The notes below the pieces were generated by a model. That model did not search any database and had not been told where the DNA came from. It saw nothing but the letters and a program-made list of their open reading frames with translations. Source: Pseudomonas frederiksbergensis (GTDB lineage Bacteria > Pseudomonadota > Gammaproteobacteria > Pseudomonadales > Pseudomonadaceae). From it: a stretch of DNA of 64,000 bases. Both the position numbers and the translations under genes were made by a program. Shown piece after piece: positions 18,241 through 27,351 of the stretch (positions are counted from its first letter, which is position 1; every line of letters begins with the position of its first letter). Location of the stretch: NCBI RefSeq assembly GCF_003732275.1, contig NZ_MOBM01000012.1:558001-622000 (forward strand), given 5' to 3'.

Positions 18241-19352
18241 TGAGGGCAAGTGCCATGCTGCGACGCCAGGCTCTGACGTTAGGGAGTTTGCTGCTGGGTG
18301 CGGTGACACTGGGCGGCTGGACGCTGTTCAAGCAAAAGGACAAAAGCCCGCTCCTGCTCTCGGCGCGGGACGATGGTGACGGCAAGCATTACGCCGTCGG
18401 TTATCGGCTGGATGGCACCCGGGTGTTTGCCACTCAGGTCGGCCAGCGTTGCCACGACATCATCAACCATCCGACCCTCCCGATAGCGCTGTTCGTCGCT
18501 CGGCGTCCGGGTACCGAGAGTTACCTGATCGACCTGCGCGACGGCACGTTGCTGCAAATCGTGGTCTCGCAGCCGAACCGGCACTTCTACGGTCACGCAG
18601 TGATTCACCAGAGCGGCGACTGGTTGTACGCCACCGAGAACGACACCTCCGATCCGGGCCGTGGCCTGCTCGGTGTGTATAAGTTCGAAGGTGAGCGACT
18701 GGTGCATAGCGGCGAGCTTTCCACCCACGGTGTCGGCCCGCATCAGGTGTCGTGGATGCCCGATGGCGAGACGCTGATTGTGGCCAACGGCGGCATTCGC
18801 ACCGAGGCCGAAAGCCGGGTCGAGATGAACCTCAACGCGATGGAACCGAGCCTGGTGTTGATGCAGCGCGATGGCACGTTGTTGAGCAAGGAAACACTGG
18901 CCCAGCAGATGAACAGCGTGCGGCATTTGGGCGTCGCCAGCGATGGCACCATCGTCGCCGGTCAGCAGTTCATGGGCGCTGCTCATGAATCATCGGAGCT
19001 GCTGGCGATCAAGCGTCCAGGCCAACCGTTCGTGGCGTTCCCGGTGCCCGAGCATCAATTGCAGGCCATGGGGCATTACACCGCCAGCGTCGCCGTACAC
19101 AGCGAACTGCGTCTGGTCGCCCTGACCGCGCCGCGGGGCAACCGCTTTTTTATCTGGGACCTGGACAGCGGTGAAGTACGCCTGGATGCGCCACTTCCCG
19201 ACTGCGCCGGCGTCGGGGCCGTGGCCGATGGTTTTGTCGTGACCTCCGGTCAAGGACGATGCCGGTACTACGATTGCCGCCAGACAACACTTGTCGCAAA
19301 ACCTCTGGAGTTGCCTGCCGGGCTCTGGGACAACCATCTTCATCTCATCTGA
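18240..19352 (+). CDS. DUF1513 periplasmic protein (beta-propeller-like)
   Basis: A 370-residue protein with a signal sequence (MLRRQALTLGSLLLGA; the paired Arg may be a Tat signal) and a body of repeated Y-A-T-E-N, G-V-G-P-H-Q and P-D-G-E-T-L motifs typical of DUF1513 and propeller-like folds. It starts inside the stop codon of the imelysin gene, so it is the last gene of that operon. A second ATG at 18255 places the Arg pair nearer the N-terminus and may be the true start. Function unknown; co-occurrence with imelysins suggests periplasmic iron or haem handling. Confidence 0.8.
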   Translation: MRASAMLRRQALTLGSLLLGAVTLGGWTLFKQKDKSPLLLSARDDGDGKHYAVGYRLDGTRVFATQVGQRCHDIINHPTLPIALFVARRPGTESYLIDLRDGTLLQIVVSQPNRHFYGHAVIHQSGDWLYATENDTSDPGRGLLGVYKFEGERLVHSGELSTHGVGPHQVSWMPDGETLIVANGGIRTEAESRVEMNLNAMEPSLVLMQRDGTLLSKETLAQQMNSVRHLGVASDGTIVAGQQFMGAAHESSELLAIKRPGQPFVAFPVPEHQLQAMGHYTASVAVHSELRLVALTAPRGNRFFIWDLDSGEVRLDAPLPDCAGVGAVADGFVVTSGQGRCRYYDCRQTTLVAKPLELPAGLWDNHLHLI

Positions 19353-19379
19353 GGCCACCTCCCCAGTGGTGGGTTTACC

Positions 19380-19474
19380 TTGTGGCGAGGGAGCTTGCTC
19401 CCGCTGGGCTGCGCAGCGGCCCTAAAAAACGGGACTGCTACGCAGTCCAGCGGGAGCAAGCTCCCTCGCCACAG
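19380..19474. repeat. REP doublet, GTGGCGAGGG family
   Basis: TGTGGCGAGGGAGCTTGCTC and its mirror GAGCAAGCTCCCTCGCCACA lie about 55 bases apart, after the DUF1513 gene and upstream of the RND operon. Confidence 0.92.
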
Positions 19475-19591
19475 CTTTTGTGTTCGCCGCACTGCATTCT
19501 CGTCTGTAAAAAGTGCCAGTTGGAATCCCCCTCACACTCGGAGTAATGTTCCCGCCTGTCTCACCTGATTTTTCTCCAAGGAACTGGAAAT

Positions 19592-20740
19592 ATGCTGCGT
19601 CGCCGCATGCTGATCATGTTGGGTGTTGTTCTGCTAATCGTGCTGGTCCTGGCCGGTTACAAAGCCTTCTCCATCCACACGATGATGCAGGGCTTCTCCG
19701 CGCCGAAACCGCCGATTAGTGTTGCCGTAGCCACCGCCACCGAACGTCCGTGGCAAAGCCGTTTGCCAACGGTCGGCACCCTCACGGCGCTGCAAGGGGT
19801 CGACCTGAGTCTGGAGATCGCCGGCACCGTCAAGGAAGTGCAGTTCGAGTCCGGGCAGAAGGTCAAGGCCGGTCAGCCAATCCTGCAACTCGACACCGCC
19901 GTTGAAACCGCCCTGCTGGCAACCGCTCAAGCCGACCTGGGACTGGCGCAACTGGATTACGGTCGCGGCAGCCAATTGGTGGGCAGCCAGGCTATTTCCA
20001 AAGGCGAGTTCGACCGACTCTCGGCGGTGTTGCAAAAGAGCCGGGCCACGGTCAATCAGCTCAAGGCGGCACTAGAGAGAAAACGCATCCTCGCCCCGTT
20101 CAGCGGGACCATCGGTATTCGCAAGGTAGATGTCGGCGACTACGTGGCCAGCGGCACGATGATCGCCACCCTGCAAGACCTCAGCAGCCTCTACGTCGAC
20201 TTCTTTGTGCCCGAACAATCGGTGCCGAAAATCGCCCTCGGCCAACCGGTACAGATCACGGTCCCGGCCTACCCGACAGAGAATTTCCCCGGCACCATCA
20301 GTGCGATCAACCCGAAGGTCGAGAGCAGCACCCGCAATGTGCTGGTGCGCGCAACCCTGGCCAACCCCGATGGCAAACTACTGCCAGGGATGTTCGCCAG
20401 CCTGCAGGTGATGTTGCCCGATCCGCAGCCACGCATCGTCGTGCCGGAAAGCGCGATCACCTACACCCTTTATGGCAACTCGCTGTACGTCGTCGCGCAG
20501 AAAAAGGCCGAAGACGGCAGCCTCGAAAAAGACGACAAGGGCCAGCCGATCCTGATCGCCGAGCGGCGCTTCATCGAAACCGGTGAGCGCCGCGACGGAA
20601 TGGTCATGATCACCAAAGGCGTGCAGAACGGCGAAAAAGTGGTCACGGGGGGCCAGATCAAACTGGACCACGGCGCGCACATTGCCATCAGCGACGACAA
20701 GACCCTAGCCGAGAAGAGCAGTCAGCCGCGCGCTGATTGA
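19592..20740 (+). CDS. mexV: RND efflux periplasmic adaptor (MexV-like)
   Basis: A 382-residue membrane-fusion protein. One N-terminal membrane helix (about 5-25) is followed by a biotinyl-lipoyl-like half motif (GTVKEVQFESGQKVKAGQPI), a helical hairpin, the second lipoyl half (RILAPFSGTIGIRKVDVGDYV) and a beta-barrel/membrane-proximal region. It links an inner-membrane RND pump to an outer-membrane channel. The symbol follows sequence type plus PAO1 order (PA4374-4375 between the icmP cluster and colRS), recalled from memory. Fourteen bases separate it from the pump gene. No outer-membrane channel gene follows, as for MexVW, which borrows OprM. Confidence 0.85.
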   Translation: MLRRRMLIMLGVVLLIVLVLAGYKAFSIHTMMQGFSAPKPPISVAVATATERPWQSRLPTVGTLTALQGVDLSLEIAGTVKEVQFESGQKVKAGQPILQLDTAVETALLATAQADLGLAQLDYGRGSQLVGSQAISKGEFDRLSAVLQKSRATVNQLKAALERKRILAPFSGTIGIRKVDVGDYVASGTMIATLQDLSSLYVDFFVPEQSVPKIALGQPVQITVPAYPTENFPGTISAINPKVESSTRNVLVRATLANPDGKLLPGMFASLQVMLPDPQPRIVVPESAITYTLYGNSLYVVAQKKAEDGSLEKDDKGQPILIAERRFIETGERRDGMVMITKGVQNGEKVVTGGQIKLDHGAHIAISDDKTLAEKSSQPRAD

Positions 20741-20753
20741 TCAAGGAATCCCC

Positions 20754-23700
20754 ATGGCTTTTACCGATCCGTTCATCCGTCGCCCGGTGCTCGCCACCGT
20801 GGTCAGCCTGTTGATTGTGCTGCTGGGCTTCCAGGCCTGGAGCAAGTTGCCACTGCGCCAATACCCGCAAATGGAAAACGCCCTGATCACGGTAACCACC
20901 GCTTACCCCGGGGCCAACGCCGAAACCATCCAGGGTTACATCACCCAACCGATGCAGCAGAGCCTGGCCAGCGCCGAAGGCATCGACTACATGACGTCGG
21001 TCAGTCGCCAGAACTTCTCGGTGATCTCGATCTACGCGCGCATCGGTTCCAATAGCGACCGCTTGTTCACCGAGCTGCTGGCCAAGGCCAACGAGGTGAA
21101 GAACCAGCTGCCCCAGGACGCCGAAGACCCGGTACTGAGCAAGGAAGCCGCCGACGCCTCGGCGCTGATGTACATCAGTTTCTTCAGCAAGGAGCTGAGC
21201 AATCCGCAGATTACCGACTACCTGTCACGGGTCATCCAGCCGAAACTGGCGACCCTGCCGGGCATGGCCGAAGCCGAGATTCTCGGCAACCAGGTGTTTG
21301 CCATGCGCCTGTGGCTGGACCCGGTCAAACTCGCCGGTTTCGGCCTGAGCGCCAGCGACGTGACCAACGCCGTGCGCCAGTACAACTTCCTCTCCGCCGC
21401 CGGCGAAGTGAAAGGCGAATATGTCGTCACGAGCATCAACGCCAACACCGAACTCAAATCCGCCGAAGCCTTTGGCGCGATCCCGCTCAAGGTCGAGGGC
21501 GACAGTCGCGTACTGCTGCGGGACGTGGCGCGAGTCGAGATGGGCGCGGAAAACTACAACTCCGTCAGTTCCTTCGGCGGCACCCCCTCGGTGTACATCG
21601 GCATCAAGGCCACCCCAGGCGCCAACCCGCTGGACGTCATCAGGGAAGTGCGCAAGATCATGCCGGAGCTGGAAGCTCAGTTGCCGCCGAACCTGAAAGG
21701 TGAAATCGCCTACGACGCCACGCTGTTCATCCAGGCCTCCATCGACGAAGTGGTGAAAACCCTGTTCGAAGCGGTGCTGATCGTGATCGTGGTGGTGTTC
21801 CTGTTCCTCGGCGCCCTGCGCTCGGTGGTGATCCCGGTGGTCACCATTCCGCTGTCGATGATCGGCGTAATGTTCTTCATGCAGATGATGGGCTACTCGA
21901 TCAACCTGCTGACCTTGCTGGCGATGGTATTGGCCATCGGGTTGGTGGTGGACGATGCCATCGTGGTGGTGGAAAACATCCATCGGCATATTGAAGAAGG
22001 CAAGACACCGCTGGATGCCGCGCTTGAAGGCGCTGCGGAAATCGCCATGCCGGTGGTGTCGATGACCATCACGCTGGCGGCGGTCTATGCGCCGATCGGC
22101 TTCCTGACCGGCCTGACGGGGGCGCTATTCAAGGAGTTCGCCCTGACCCTGGCCGGGGCGGTGGTGATTTCCGGCGTCGTAGCCCTGACGCTGTCGCCAA
22201 TGATGTGTGCCCTGCTGCTGCGCCACGATGAAAACCCTACCGGCCTGGCCCATCGCCTGGACGTGATCTTCGAAGGCCTCAAGCGTCGCTACCAGAGTGT
22301 GCTTCACGGCACCCTCAACACCCGGCCGGTGGTGCTGGTGTTCGCGGTGATCGTGCTCTGCCTGATTCCGGTGCTGCTCAAATTCACCCAGTCGGAACTG
22401 GCGCCGGACGAGGACCAGGGCGTCATCTTCATGATGGCCAATGCCCCGCAACCGGCCAACCTCGATTATCTGAACACCTACACCGACGAGTTCCTCGCGA
22501 TTTTCAAGGAGTTCCCCGAGTACTACTCCTCGTTCCAGATCAACGGCTTCAATGGCGTGCAATCGGGGATCGGCGGCTTCCTGCTCAAACCCTGGAACGA
22601 ACGCGACCGGACCCAGATGCAGATTCTGCCCGAGGTCCAGGGCAAACTGGCAAGCATTCCGGGCTTGCAGATCTTCGGCTTCAACCTGCCTTCCCTGCCG
22701 GGCACGGGTGAAGGCTTGCCGTTTCAATTCGTGATCAACTCGGCCAACAGCTATGAGTCATTGTTGGAAGTGATGGACCGGGTGAAAAAAAGAGCAATGG
22801 AATCCGGAAAATTTGCCTTCGTCGACGTCGACCTGGCCTTCGACAAACCCGAAGTCGTGGTGGATATCGATCGCGCCAAGGCTGCACAGATGGGTGTATC
22901 GATGCAGGACCTGGGCGGCACCCTCGCGACGTTGCTGGGTGAAGCGGAGATCAACCGTTTCACCATTGAAGGTCGCAGCTACAAAGTCATTGCACAGGTG
23001 GAACGGCCCTTCCGGGATAACCCCGACTGGCTGAACCGTTATTACGTCAAGAACACCAAGGGCGAATTGCTGCCCCTGTCGACCCTGATCACCGTGACCG
23101 ACCGGGCGCGACCGCGCCAGTTGAATCAGTTCCAGCAACTCAATTCGGCGATTCTTTCCGGGGTCCCGCTGGTCAGCATGGGTGAAGCCATCGACACCGT
23201 GCGCCAGATCGCCCGGGAAGAAGCGCCGGCGGGTTATGCCGTCGACTATGCAGGTGCATCACGGCAATACGTTCAGGAAGGCAGCGCGCTGTGGGTCACT
23301 TTTGCCCTGGCGCTGGCGATCATCTTCCTGGTGCTGGCGGCCCAGTTCGAAAGCTTCCGCGATCCACTGGTGATTCTGGTGACCGTGCCGCTGTCGATCT
23401 GTGGCGCGTTGATCCCGTTGTTCCTCGGCTGGTCGAGCATGAACATCTATACCCAAGTGGGATTGGTGACGTTGATCGGGCTGATCAGCAAGCACGGGAT
23501 TCTGATCGTTCAGTTCGCCAACCAGTTACGCAAGGAGAAGGGCCTGTCGCCTCGCGAAGCGGTGGAGGAAGCGGCGGCCATTCGCCTGCGTCCGGTATTG
23601 ATGACCACGGCGGCAATGGTGTTCGGCATGGTGCCATTGATCATCGCCACGGGTGCGGGTGCCGTCAGTCGGTTCGACATCGGCACGGTGATCGCGACGG

Positions 23701-23780
23701 GGATGTCGATCGGAACGCTGTTCACCTTGTTCGTGTTGCCGTGCATCTACACATTGCTGGCCAAGCCTGATAAGCCCTGA
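20754..23780 (+). CDS. mexW: RND efflux pump, HAE1 family (MexW-like)
   Basis: A 1008-residue inner-membrane transporter with the typical RND layout: TM1, large periplasmic loop, TM2-6, second loop, TM7-12. The proton-relay pair of Asp in TM4 is present (GLVVDDAIVVVENIHRH at about residue 400). The N-terminal FIRRPVLATV and the later GLISKHGILIVQFANQLR are family hallmarks. Length is slightly below MexB (1046) and close to MexW (1018). It works with the adjacent adaptor; substrates cannot be read from sequence. Confidence 0.9.
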   Translation: MAFTDPFIRRPVLATVVSLLIVLLGFQAWSKLPLRQYPQMENALITVTTAYPGANAETIQGYITQPMQQSLASAEGIDYMTSVSRQNFSVISIYARIGSNSDRLFTELLAKANEVKNQLPQDAEDPVLSKEAADASALMYISFFSKELSNPQITDYLSRVIQPKLATLPGMAEAEILGNQVFAMRLWLDPVKLAGFGLSASDVTNAVRQYNFLSAAGEVKGEYVVTSINANTELKSAEAFGAIPLKVEGDSRVLLRDVARVEMGAENYNSVSSFGGTPSVYIGIKATPGANPLDVIREVRKIMPELEAQLPPNLKGEIAYDATLFIQASIDEVVKTLFEAVLIVIVVVFLFLGALRSVVIPVVTIPLSMIGVMFFMQMMGYSINLLTLLAMVLAIGLVVDDAIVVVENIHRHIEEGKTPLDAALEGAAEIAMPVVSMTITLAAVYAPIGFLTGLTGALFKEFALTLAGAVVISGVVALTLSPMMCALLLRHDENPTGLAHRLDVIFEGLKRRYQSVLHGTLNTRPVVLVFAVIVLCLIPVLLKFTQSELAPDEDQGVIFMMANAPQPANLDYLNTYTDEFLAIFKEFPEYYSSFQINGFNGVQSGIGGFLLKPWNERDRTQMQILPEVQGKLASIPGLQIFGFNLPSLPGTGEGLPFQFVINSANSYESLLEVMDRVKKRAMESGKFAFVDVDLAFDKPEVVVDIDRAKAAQMGVSMQDLGGTLATLLGEAEINRFTIEGRSYKVIAQVERPFRDNPDWLNRYYVKNTKGELLPLSTLITVTDRARPRQLNQFQQLNSAILSGVPLVSMGEAIDTVRQIAREEAPAGYAVDYAGASRQYVQEGSALWVTFALALAIIFLVLAAQFESFRDPLVILVTVPLSICGALIPLFLGWSSMNIYTQVGLVTLIGLISKHGILIVQFANQLRKEKGLSPREAVEEAAAIRLRPVLMTTAAMVFGMVPLIIATGAGAVSRFDIGTVIATGMSIGTLFTLFVLPCIYTLLAKPDKP

Positions 23781-23791
23781 AGAACATATCC

Positions 23792-23882
23792 CTGTGGGAG
23801 CGAGCCTGCTCGCGATAGCGATGGCACAGCCAGCATTGAGGTGACTGACACACCGCTATCGTGAGCAGGCTCGCTCCCACAA
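23792..23882. repeat. REP doublet, GTGGGAGCGAGCC family
   Basis: CTGTGGGAGCGAGCCTGCTC and its near mirror (GAGCAGGCTCGCTCCCAC) just after mexW. The right arm reads GTGAGCAGG instead of GCGAGCAGG, a single-base decay. Confidence 0.9.
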
Positions 23883-23913
23883 TGGATCGCGCAAGACTTG
23901 AGCCATCGGACAC

Positions 23914-23947
23914 AAAAAAGGCCTCGCATCTGCGAGGCCTTTTATTT
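23914..23947. terminator. Intrinsic terminator, probably bidirectional
   Basis: Stem AAAAGGCCTCGCA / TGCGAGGCCTTTT with a two-base loop, A-rich on the left and T-rich on the right. It can serve both mexW (+) and the small gene ending at 23962 (-). Confidence 0.9.
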
Positions 23948-23961
23948 GGGCTTCAATCTGT

Positions 23962-24189
23962 TCAACTCTGTGGCCTCAGTCCCTGAGAAAGTCCGAACAT
24001 GAACAGTAATAAATCATGATCGGGTTGAGTGGCCACGGGTGCTTTGGCAACCCGTGGCAACGGACAATGCGCGTCACCATGCACGGAGCTGAGGACTTGA
24101 GTGCGGGGCTGCTCCCAGGCCGCCACCGCCAATGAAGCAACTGCCAAGGCTCCGGCTAAAAACAAACCTCGTGCAATTTCGAGTTTCAT
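23962..24189 (-). CDS. Small exported protein, unknown function
   Basis: A 75-residue frame starting MKLEIARGLFLAGALAVASLAVAAW, a good Sec signal peptide with likely cleavage after VAA. The mature part is about 50 residues with one Cys and several His. An AAAGG site lies about ten bases before the ATG ending at 24189. It follows the 62-residue gene by two bases and so belongs to the colRS-side cluster reading left. No family recognised. Confidence 0.55.
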   Translation of the reverse strand: MKLEIARGLFLAGALAVASLAVAAWEQPRTQVLSSVHGDAHCPLPRVAKAPVATQPDHDLLLFMFGLSQGLRPQS

Positions 24190-24191
24190 TG

Positions 24192-24380
24192 TTATAAGCC
24201 TTTGATAGCGCTGCCAAACGCCGTTTGATAAAAATAGACGAGTTTTTTCCACTCTGTATCACGGAACGACGAGTGGCGAGGCAAGTCGGTTTTTTTTACC
24301 CATTCATCGCTCAGGCTCCAGAAGGAATCGAAATAATCCTGGGGAGCGATTTCCGTTTCTGTTGCACCTTGCACTGCCAT
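24192..24380 (-). CDS. Small acidic-aromatic protein downstream of the WarA-like gene
   Basis: A 62-residue frame (MAVQGATETEIAPQDYFDS, ending FGSAIKGL), rich in Trp, Phe and Tyr, with no signal peptide. An AGAGG site eight bases upstream of the ATG at 24380 supports translation. The start lies four bases after the methyltransferase stop, so the two are coupled. No family recognised. PAO1 has inaA/warB downstream of warA, but this protein is far too short to be that kinase. Confidence 0.55.
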   Translation of the reverse strand: MAVQGATETEIAPQDYFDSFWSLSDEWVKKTDLPRHSSFRDTEWKKLVYFYQTAFGSAIKGL

Positions 24381-24384
24381 CCCG

Positions 24385-25065
24385 TTACCTCTTCTTGCGT
24401 AATACGTAGACACGCCACATGGCAAAAAACGGTAAAAAATCCAGTTGCTTCTGGATACGGAAACCCGCCTGCTCAAATTCCTTTTCAACCGTGGCAGCCG
24501 GTAACACAAATCGATTCTGGTAACCTTCCTGCCCACGCCTTTTCTCGGCGCGCTTGCGTTTCCAGGCCTTGAAATTGCCGTCCACCCACAACGAAACAAT
24601 CACGCTGTCGCGGGTGACACGCTCGAATTCACGCAGGATGGCCAGTCGATGCTCGGCTTCACCGATGTGATGGAGCAAACGCATGCAGAAAATGCTGTCG
24701 ACGGCGTTATCGGGCAAGGCAATATCGAATGCAGAAGCGTGCAAGGGTTGTACCCGTTTTACAACGTCGGCGGGTTGCGCTTGCATGGCAGTTTTCAACA
24801 TCGACTGGGAGTTGTCGGCGCCGATGATGACACGGTTGTGTTTTTCCGCCAGCAGCGGCCAGAAACGCCCCACGCCGCAGGGCAAATCGAGGACCAGCCC
24901 AGGCTCACCGGCCAGCGTCAGCGCTTTTCGCGCCAGTTGCTCGCCACGCCAATGGGACAGGTGGCGGCCGAGACCTTCCTGATGCTTGCGCAGAGATTTC
25001 CGGGCGTGTTGATCGTCTTGATCGTCGTATTTCTCGGAAAAATCGAGCTTGATCGGGCCAGCCAT
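24385..25065 (-). CDS. warA: SAM-dependent methyltransferase, WarA-like
   Basis: A 226-residue class I methyltransferase. Motif I is LVLDLPCGVGRF (about 57-68), followed by the acidic end of strand 2 (IGADNS), a central DSIFCMRLLHH and a basic KAWKRKRAEKRR stretch. The position immediately next to colS matches PA4379 (warA), which affects lipopolysaccharide O-antigen in P. aeruginosa. This synteny is recalled, not searched. A role in envelope modification is therefore likely but not shown by sequence alone. Confidence 0.75.
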   Translation of the reverse strand: MAGPIKLDFSEKYDDQDDQHARKSLRKHQEGLGRHLSHWRGEQLARKALTLAGEPGLVLDLPCGVGRFWPLLAEKHNRVIIGADNSQSMLKTAMQAQPADVVKRVQPLHASAFDIALPDNAVDSIFCMRLLHHIGEAEHRLAILREFERVTRDSVIVSLWVDGNFKAWKRKRAEKRRGQEGYQNRFVLPAATVEKEFEQAGFRIQKQLDFLPFFAMWRVYVLRKKR

Positions 25066-25198
25066 CGCTGCAATCTCCTGAACATCTGATGACCACTACA
25101 TTAGGTAGCGCAGTGTCAGCGTCAGGTCGTGCCGTTGTGAAAAATTTGTCATGTAACCCCGGAATTATTTCAGGGTTTTACAGGGCCGAATTCAGGAT

Positions 25199-25262
25199 CA
25201 AAAGATCGCAGCCTTCGGCAGCGCCCACAAGTACGTAGGAGCTGCCGAAGGCTGCGATCTTT
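25199..25262. repeat. REP doublet, GATCGCAGCC family
   Basis: TCAAAAGATCGCAGCCTTCG is mirrored by CGAAGGCTGCGATCT with only a short loop between. The left arm reads GCGCCCAC where others read GCTCCTAC, so one arm is mutated. Located between colS and warA. Confidence 0.88.
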
Positions 25263-25283
25263 ACGTTTTTTGGTTCGGTCAGA

Positions 25284-26564
25284 TCAGTTCCGGGACGAAC
25301 TCAACTCCACCTGAAAACGGCAGCCGTTGGGTTCCATGTTCGTCAGGCTGACGCTCCAGCCCTGGTTCTCGCAGATCCGCTGCACCAGCGACAGCCCCAG
25401 CCCCAGCCCTTCGCCGCGTTTTTCGTTGCCACGCACGAAAGGCTCGAACATCGCCTCGCGTTTTTCCTCGGGAATGCCCACACCACTGTCCTCGACCACA
25501 AACCCCGTATCCGTCAGGGCCAAACGGATAAACCCGCGCTCGGTGTAATGCAATGCATTACGCAACAGGTTGCCCATCACCGCATGCAGAAGGGTCGCGT
25601 TATAGCGGGTGTCCGGCGGATTGCCCGGCTCGAAGTCAAGCGTCAGGCCTTTGGCTTCGATCGGCTCGCGCCATTGGTTGAGCAGCCCGTCAGATACCTG
25701 GCTCAGGGTCTGCTGGGGCGCCATGCTGGCGTCTTCATGTTGAGCACGCGCCAGCATAAGGAAGGTTTGCACCAGCTCGCGCATCTCGGCACACGCACGG
25801 GCAATTCGCTCGACCTGGGCACGACCGCGCTGATCGATACCAGGGTTTTCCAGCAACAGCTCACAGGAACTGGCCAGCACCATCAACGGCGTGCGCAGCT
25901 CATGGCTGACGTCACTGGTGAACAATCGCTCACGGGTCAACGCCTGACGCAAGCGCCCGAGGGTGGCGTCGAACGCCACGGCCAGTTCGCCCACTTCATC
26001 GGCGGCATAATCCGGTGCCAGTGGCGGTGCCAGGCCCAATAACTGATCCCGATGACGCACCTGACGGGCCAGACGCACCACCGGCGCCATCACCTTGCGC
26101 GCCAGCACCCAGCCGAGAAATACCGCCAGTGCCAGACTCAGCACGAAGCCCACCAGCACCACGGCAAACAGCACCCGCTCACGCTCTTCGAAATCGCTCT
26201 GGTCCTGCAACAGCACGTAACGCCGACCGTCAACGATTTCGACCATCGCGTGATACGACAGCTGCTCGCGAAAGACTTCATGAAAGCCCGAGTCCAGGTG
26301 CCGCAAATCCTTGGGCAAGTCAAAGTCGCCCGGCCCGCCGCTGAAATAGAACAATTGATCCGGCTCGGGGCGGTGGCTCCAGTCCGAGACACTGTCCATC
26401 AACAACAGACGTTGCAAATCGCCGCCCAGGCCGGCCGAGATCAGTTTCTCTTCCACCAGATGCACGGTCGCTATAATGCCGATGGCGAAGGCCCCCGCCA
26501 CTAGTGCGCTCATCAACGCAAAGGCGATGATGATCCGTTGAGCAAGGCTCTGCTTAAACTCCAT
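25284..26564 (-). CDS. colS: ColS, membrane sensor histidine kinase
   Basis: A 426-residue kinase. TM1 (about 8-32) and TM2 (about 130-155) enclose a periplasmic domain of about 95 residues, followed by HAMP, the H box VSHELRTPLM, the N box NLLRNALHY and the G boxes DSGVGIP and GLGLGLSL. In P. putida ColS, metal sensing (Fe3+, Zn2+) depends on an ExxE motif; here E126 and E129 (FEERER) plus H35, E38 and H105 are all present. The start at 26564 (MEFKQSL) overlaps the colR end by 11 bases, so the kinase is co-translated with its regulator. Confidence 0.93.
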   Translation of the reverse strand: MEFKQSLAQRIIIAFALMSALVAGAFAIGIIATVHLVEEKLISAGLGGDLQRLLLMDSVSDWSHRPEPDQLFYFSGGPGDFDLPKDLRHLDSGFHEVFREQLSYHAMVEIVDGRRYVLLQDQSDFEERERVLFAVVLVGFVLSLALAVFLGWVLARKVMAPVVRLARQVRHRDQLLGLAPPLAPDYAADEVGELAVAFDATLGRLRQALTRERLFTSDVSHELRTPLMVLASSCELLLENPGIDQRGRAQVERIARACAEMRELVQTFLMLARAQHEDASMAPQQTLSQVSDGLLNQWREPIEAKGLTLDFEPGNPPDTRYNATLLHAVMGNLLRNALHYTERGFIRLALTDTGFVVEDSGVGIPEEKREAMFEPFVRGNEKRGEGLGLGLSLVQRICENQGWSVSLTNMEPNGCRFQVELSSSRN

Positions 26565-27237
26565 CACGGCCCTCGGCCAAGCGATAACCGACACCATGCA
26601 CCGTATGCAGCAAGGGTTTGGCAAATGGTTTGTCGATCACTTGGCGCAGTTGATGGACGTGGCTGCGCAGGCTGTCGCTGTCCGGGCAGTCATCACCCCA
26701 CAGGGCCTCTTCGAGCACCTCACGACGTAACACATGGGGGCTTTTCTGCATCAACACGGCCAGCAACTTCAGGCCCACAGGGTTGAGTTTCAGCAGACGG
26801 CCTTCGCGCGTCACTTCCAGCGTATCGAGGTCGTAGCTCAGATCACCCACTTGCAAGGATCGGCGACCGCCCCCTTGGGTTCGGCGCATGACCGCTTCGA
26901 TACGCGCTGCCAGTTCGGACAGGGCAAAGGGCTTGATCAGGTAGTCATCGGCACCAGACTTGAAGCCTTGCAAACGGTCGTCCAGTTGATCGCGGGCGGT
27001 GAGCATGATCACTGGTGTGTCGCGGCGGGCGTCTTCGCGCAGGCGTTTGCACAGGGTATAGCCATCGATGCCAGGCAGCATGATATCGAGCACGATCAAG
27101 TCATAATGCTCGGTGGCCGCCAGGTGCAGACCTGACAAACCGTCCTGTGCGCAATCCACGGTGTAACCCTTGAGCCCTAGATAATCAGCCAGATTCGCCA
27201 GGATATCGCGGTTGTCTTCAACCAATAGAATTCGCAT
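26554..27237 (-). CDS. colR: ColR, OmpR-family response regulator
   Basis: A 227-residue two-domain regulator. The receiver has acidic residues (LVEDNRD), the phospho-acceptor Asp in LIVLDIMLPGIDG, and the switch Thr/Lys (MLTARD, DYLIKPFAL). The C-terminal winged helix is of OmpR type (RREVLEEALWGDD, SLRSHVHQLRQVID). A strong GGAGGAGGTG ribosome site precedes the ATG at 27237. ColRS supports membrane integrity and tolerance to metals and polymyxin in pseudomonads. First gene of the colR-colS unit, divergent from the LTA-synthase-family gene. Confidence 0.95.
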   Translation of the reverse strand: MRILLVEDNRDILANLADYLGLKGYTVDCAQDGLSGLHLAATEHYDLIVLDIMLPGIDGYTLCKRLREDARRDTPVIMLTARDQLDDRLQGFKSGADDYLIKPFALSELAARIEAVMRRTQGGGRRSLQVGDLSYDLDTLEVTREGRLLKLNPVGLKLLAVLMQKSPHVLRREVLEEALWGDDCPDSDSLRSHVHQLRQVIDKPFAKPLLHTVHGVGYRLAEGRDGV

Positions 27238-27351
27238 CGGCACCTCCTCCGTATACAGTAACGGCTGTCTTGGCGCGCAGCTTAAGGCCAAGTGTGACTC
27301 AGGGCTAGGGTGGCGGGTCGTAGAATCGATTCGCTCAACCAAATTATCGGG

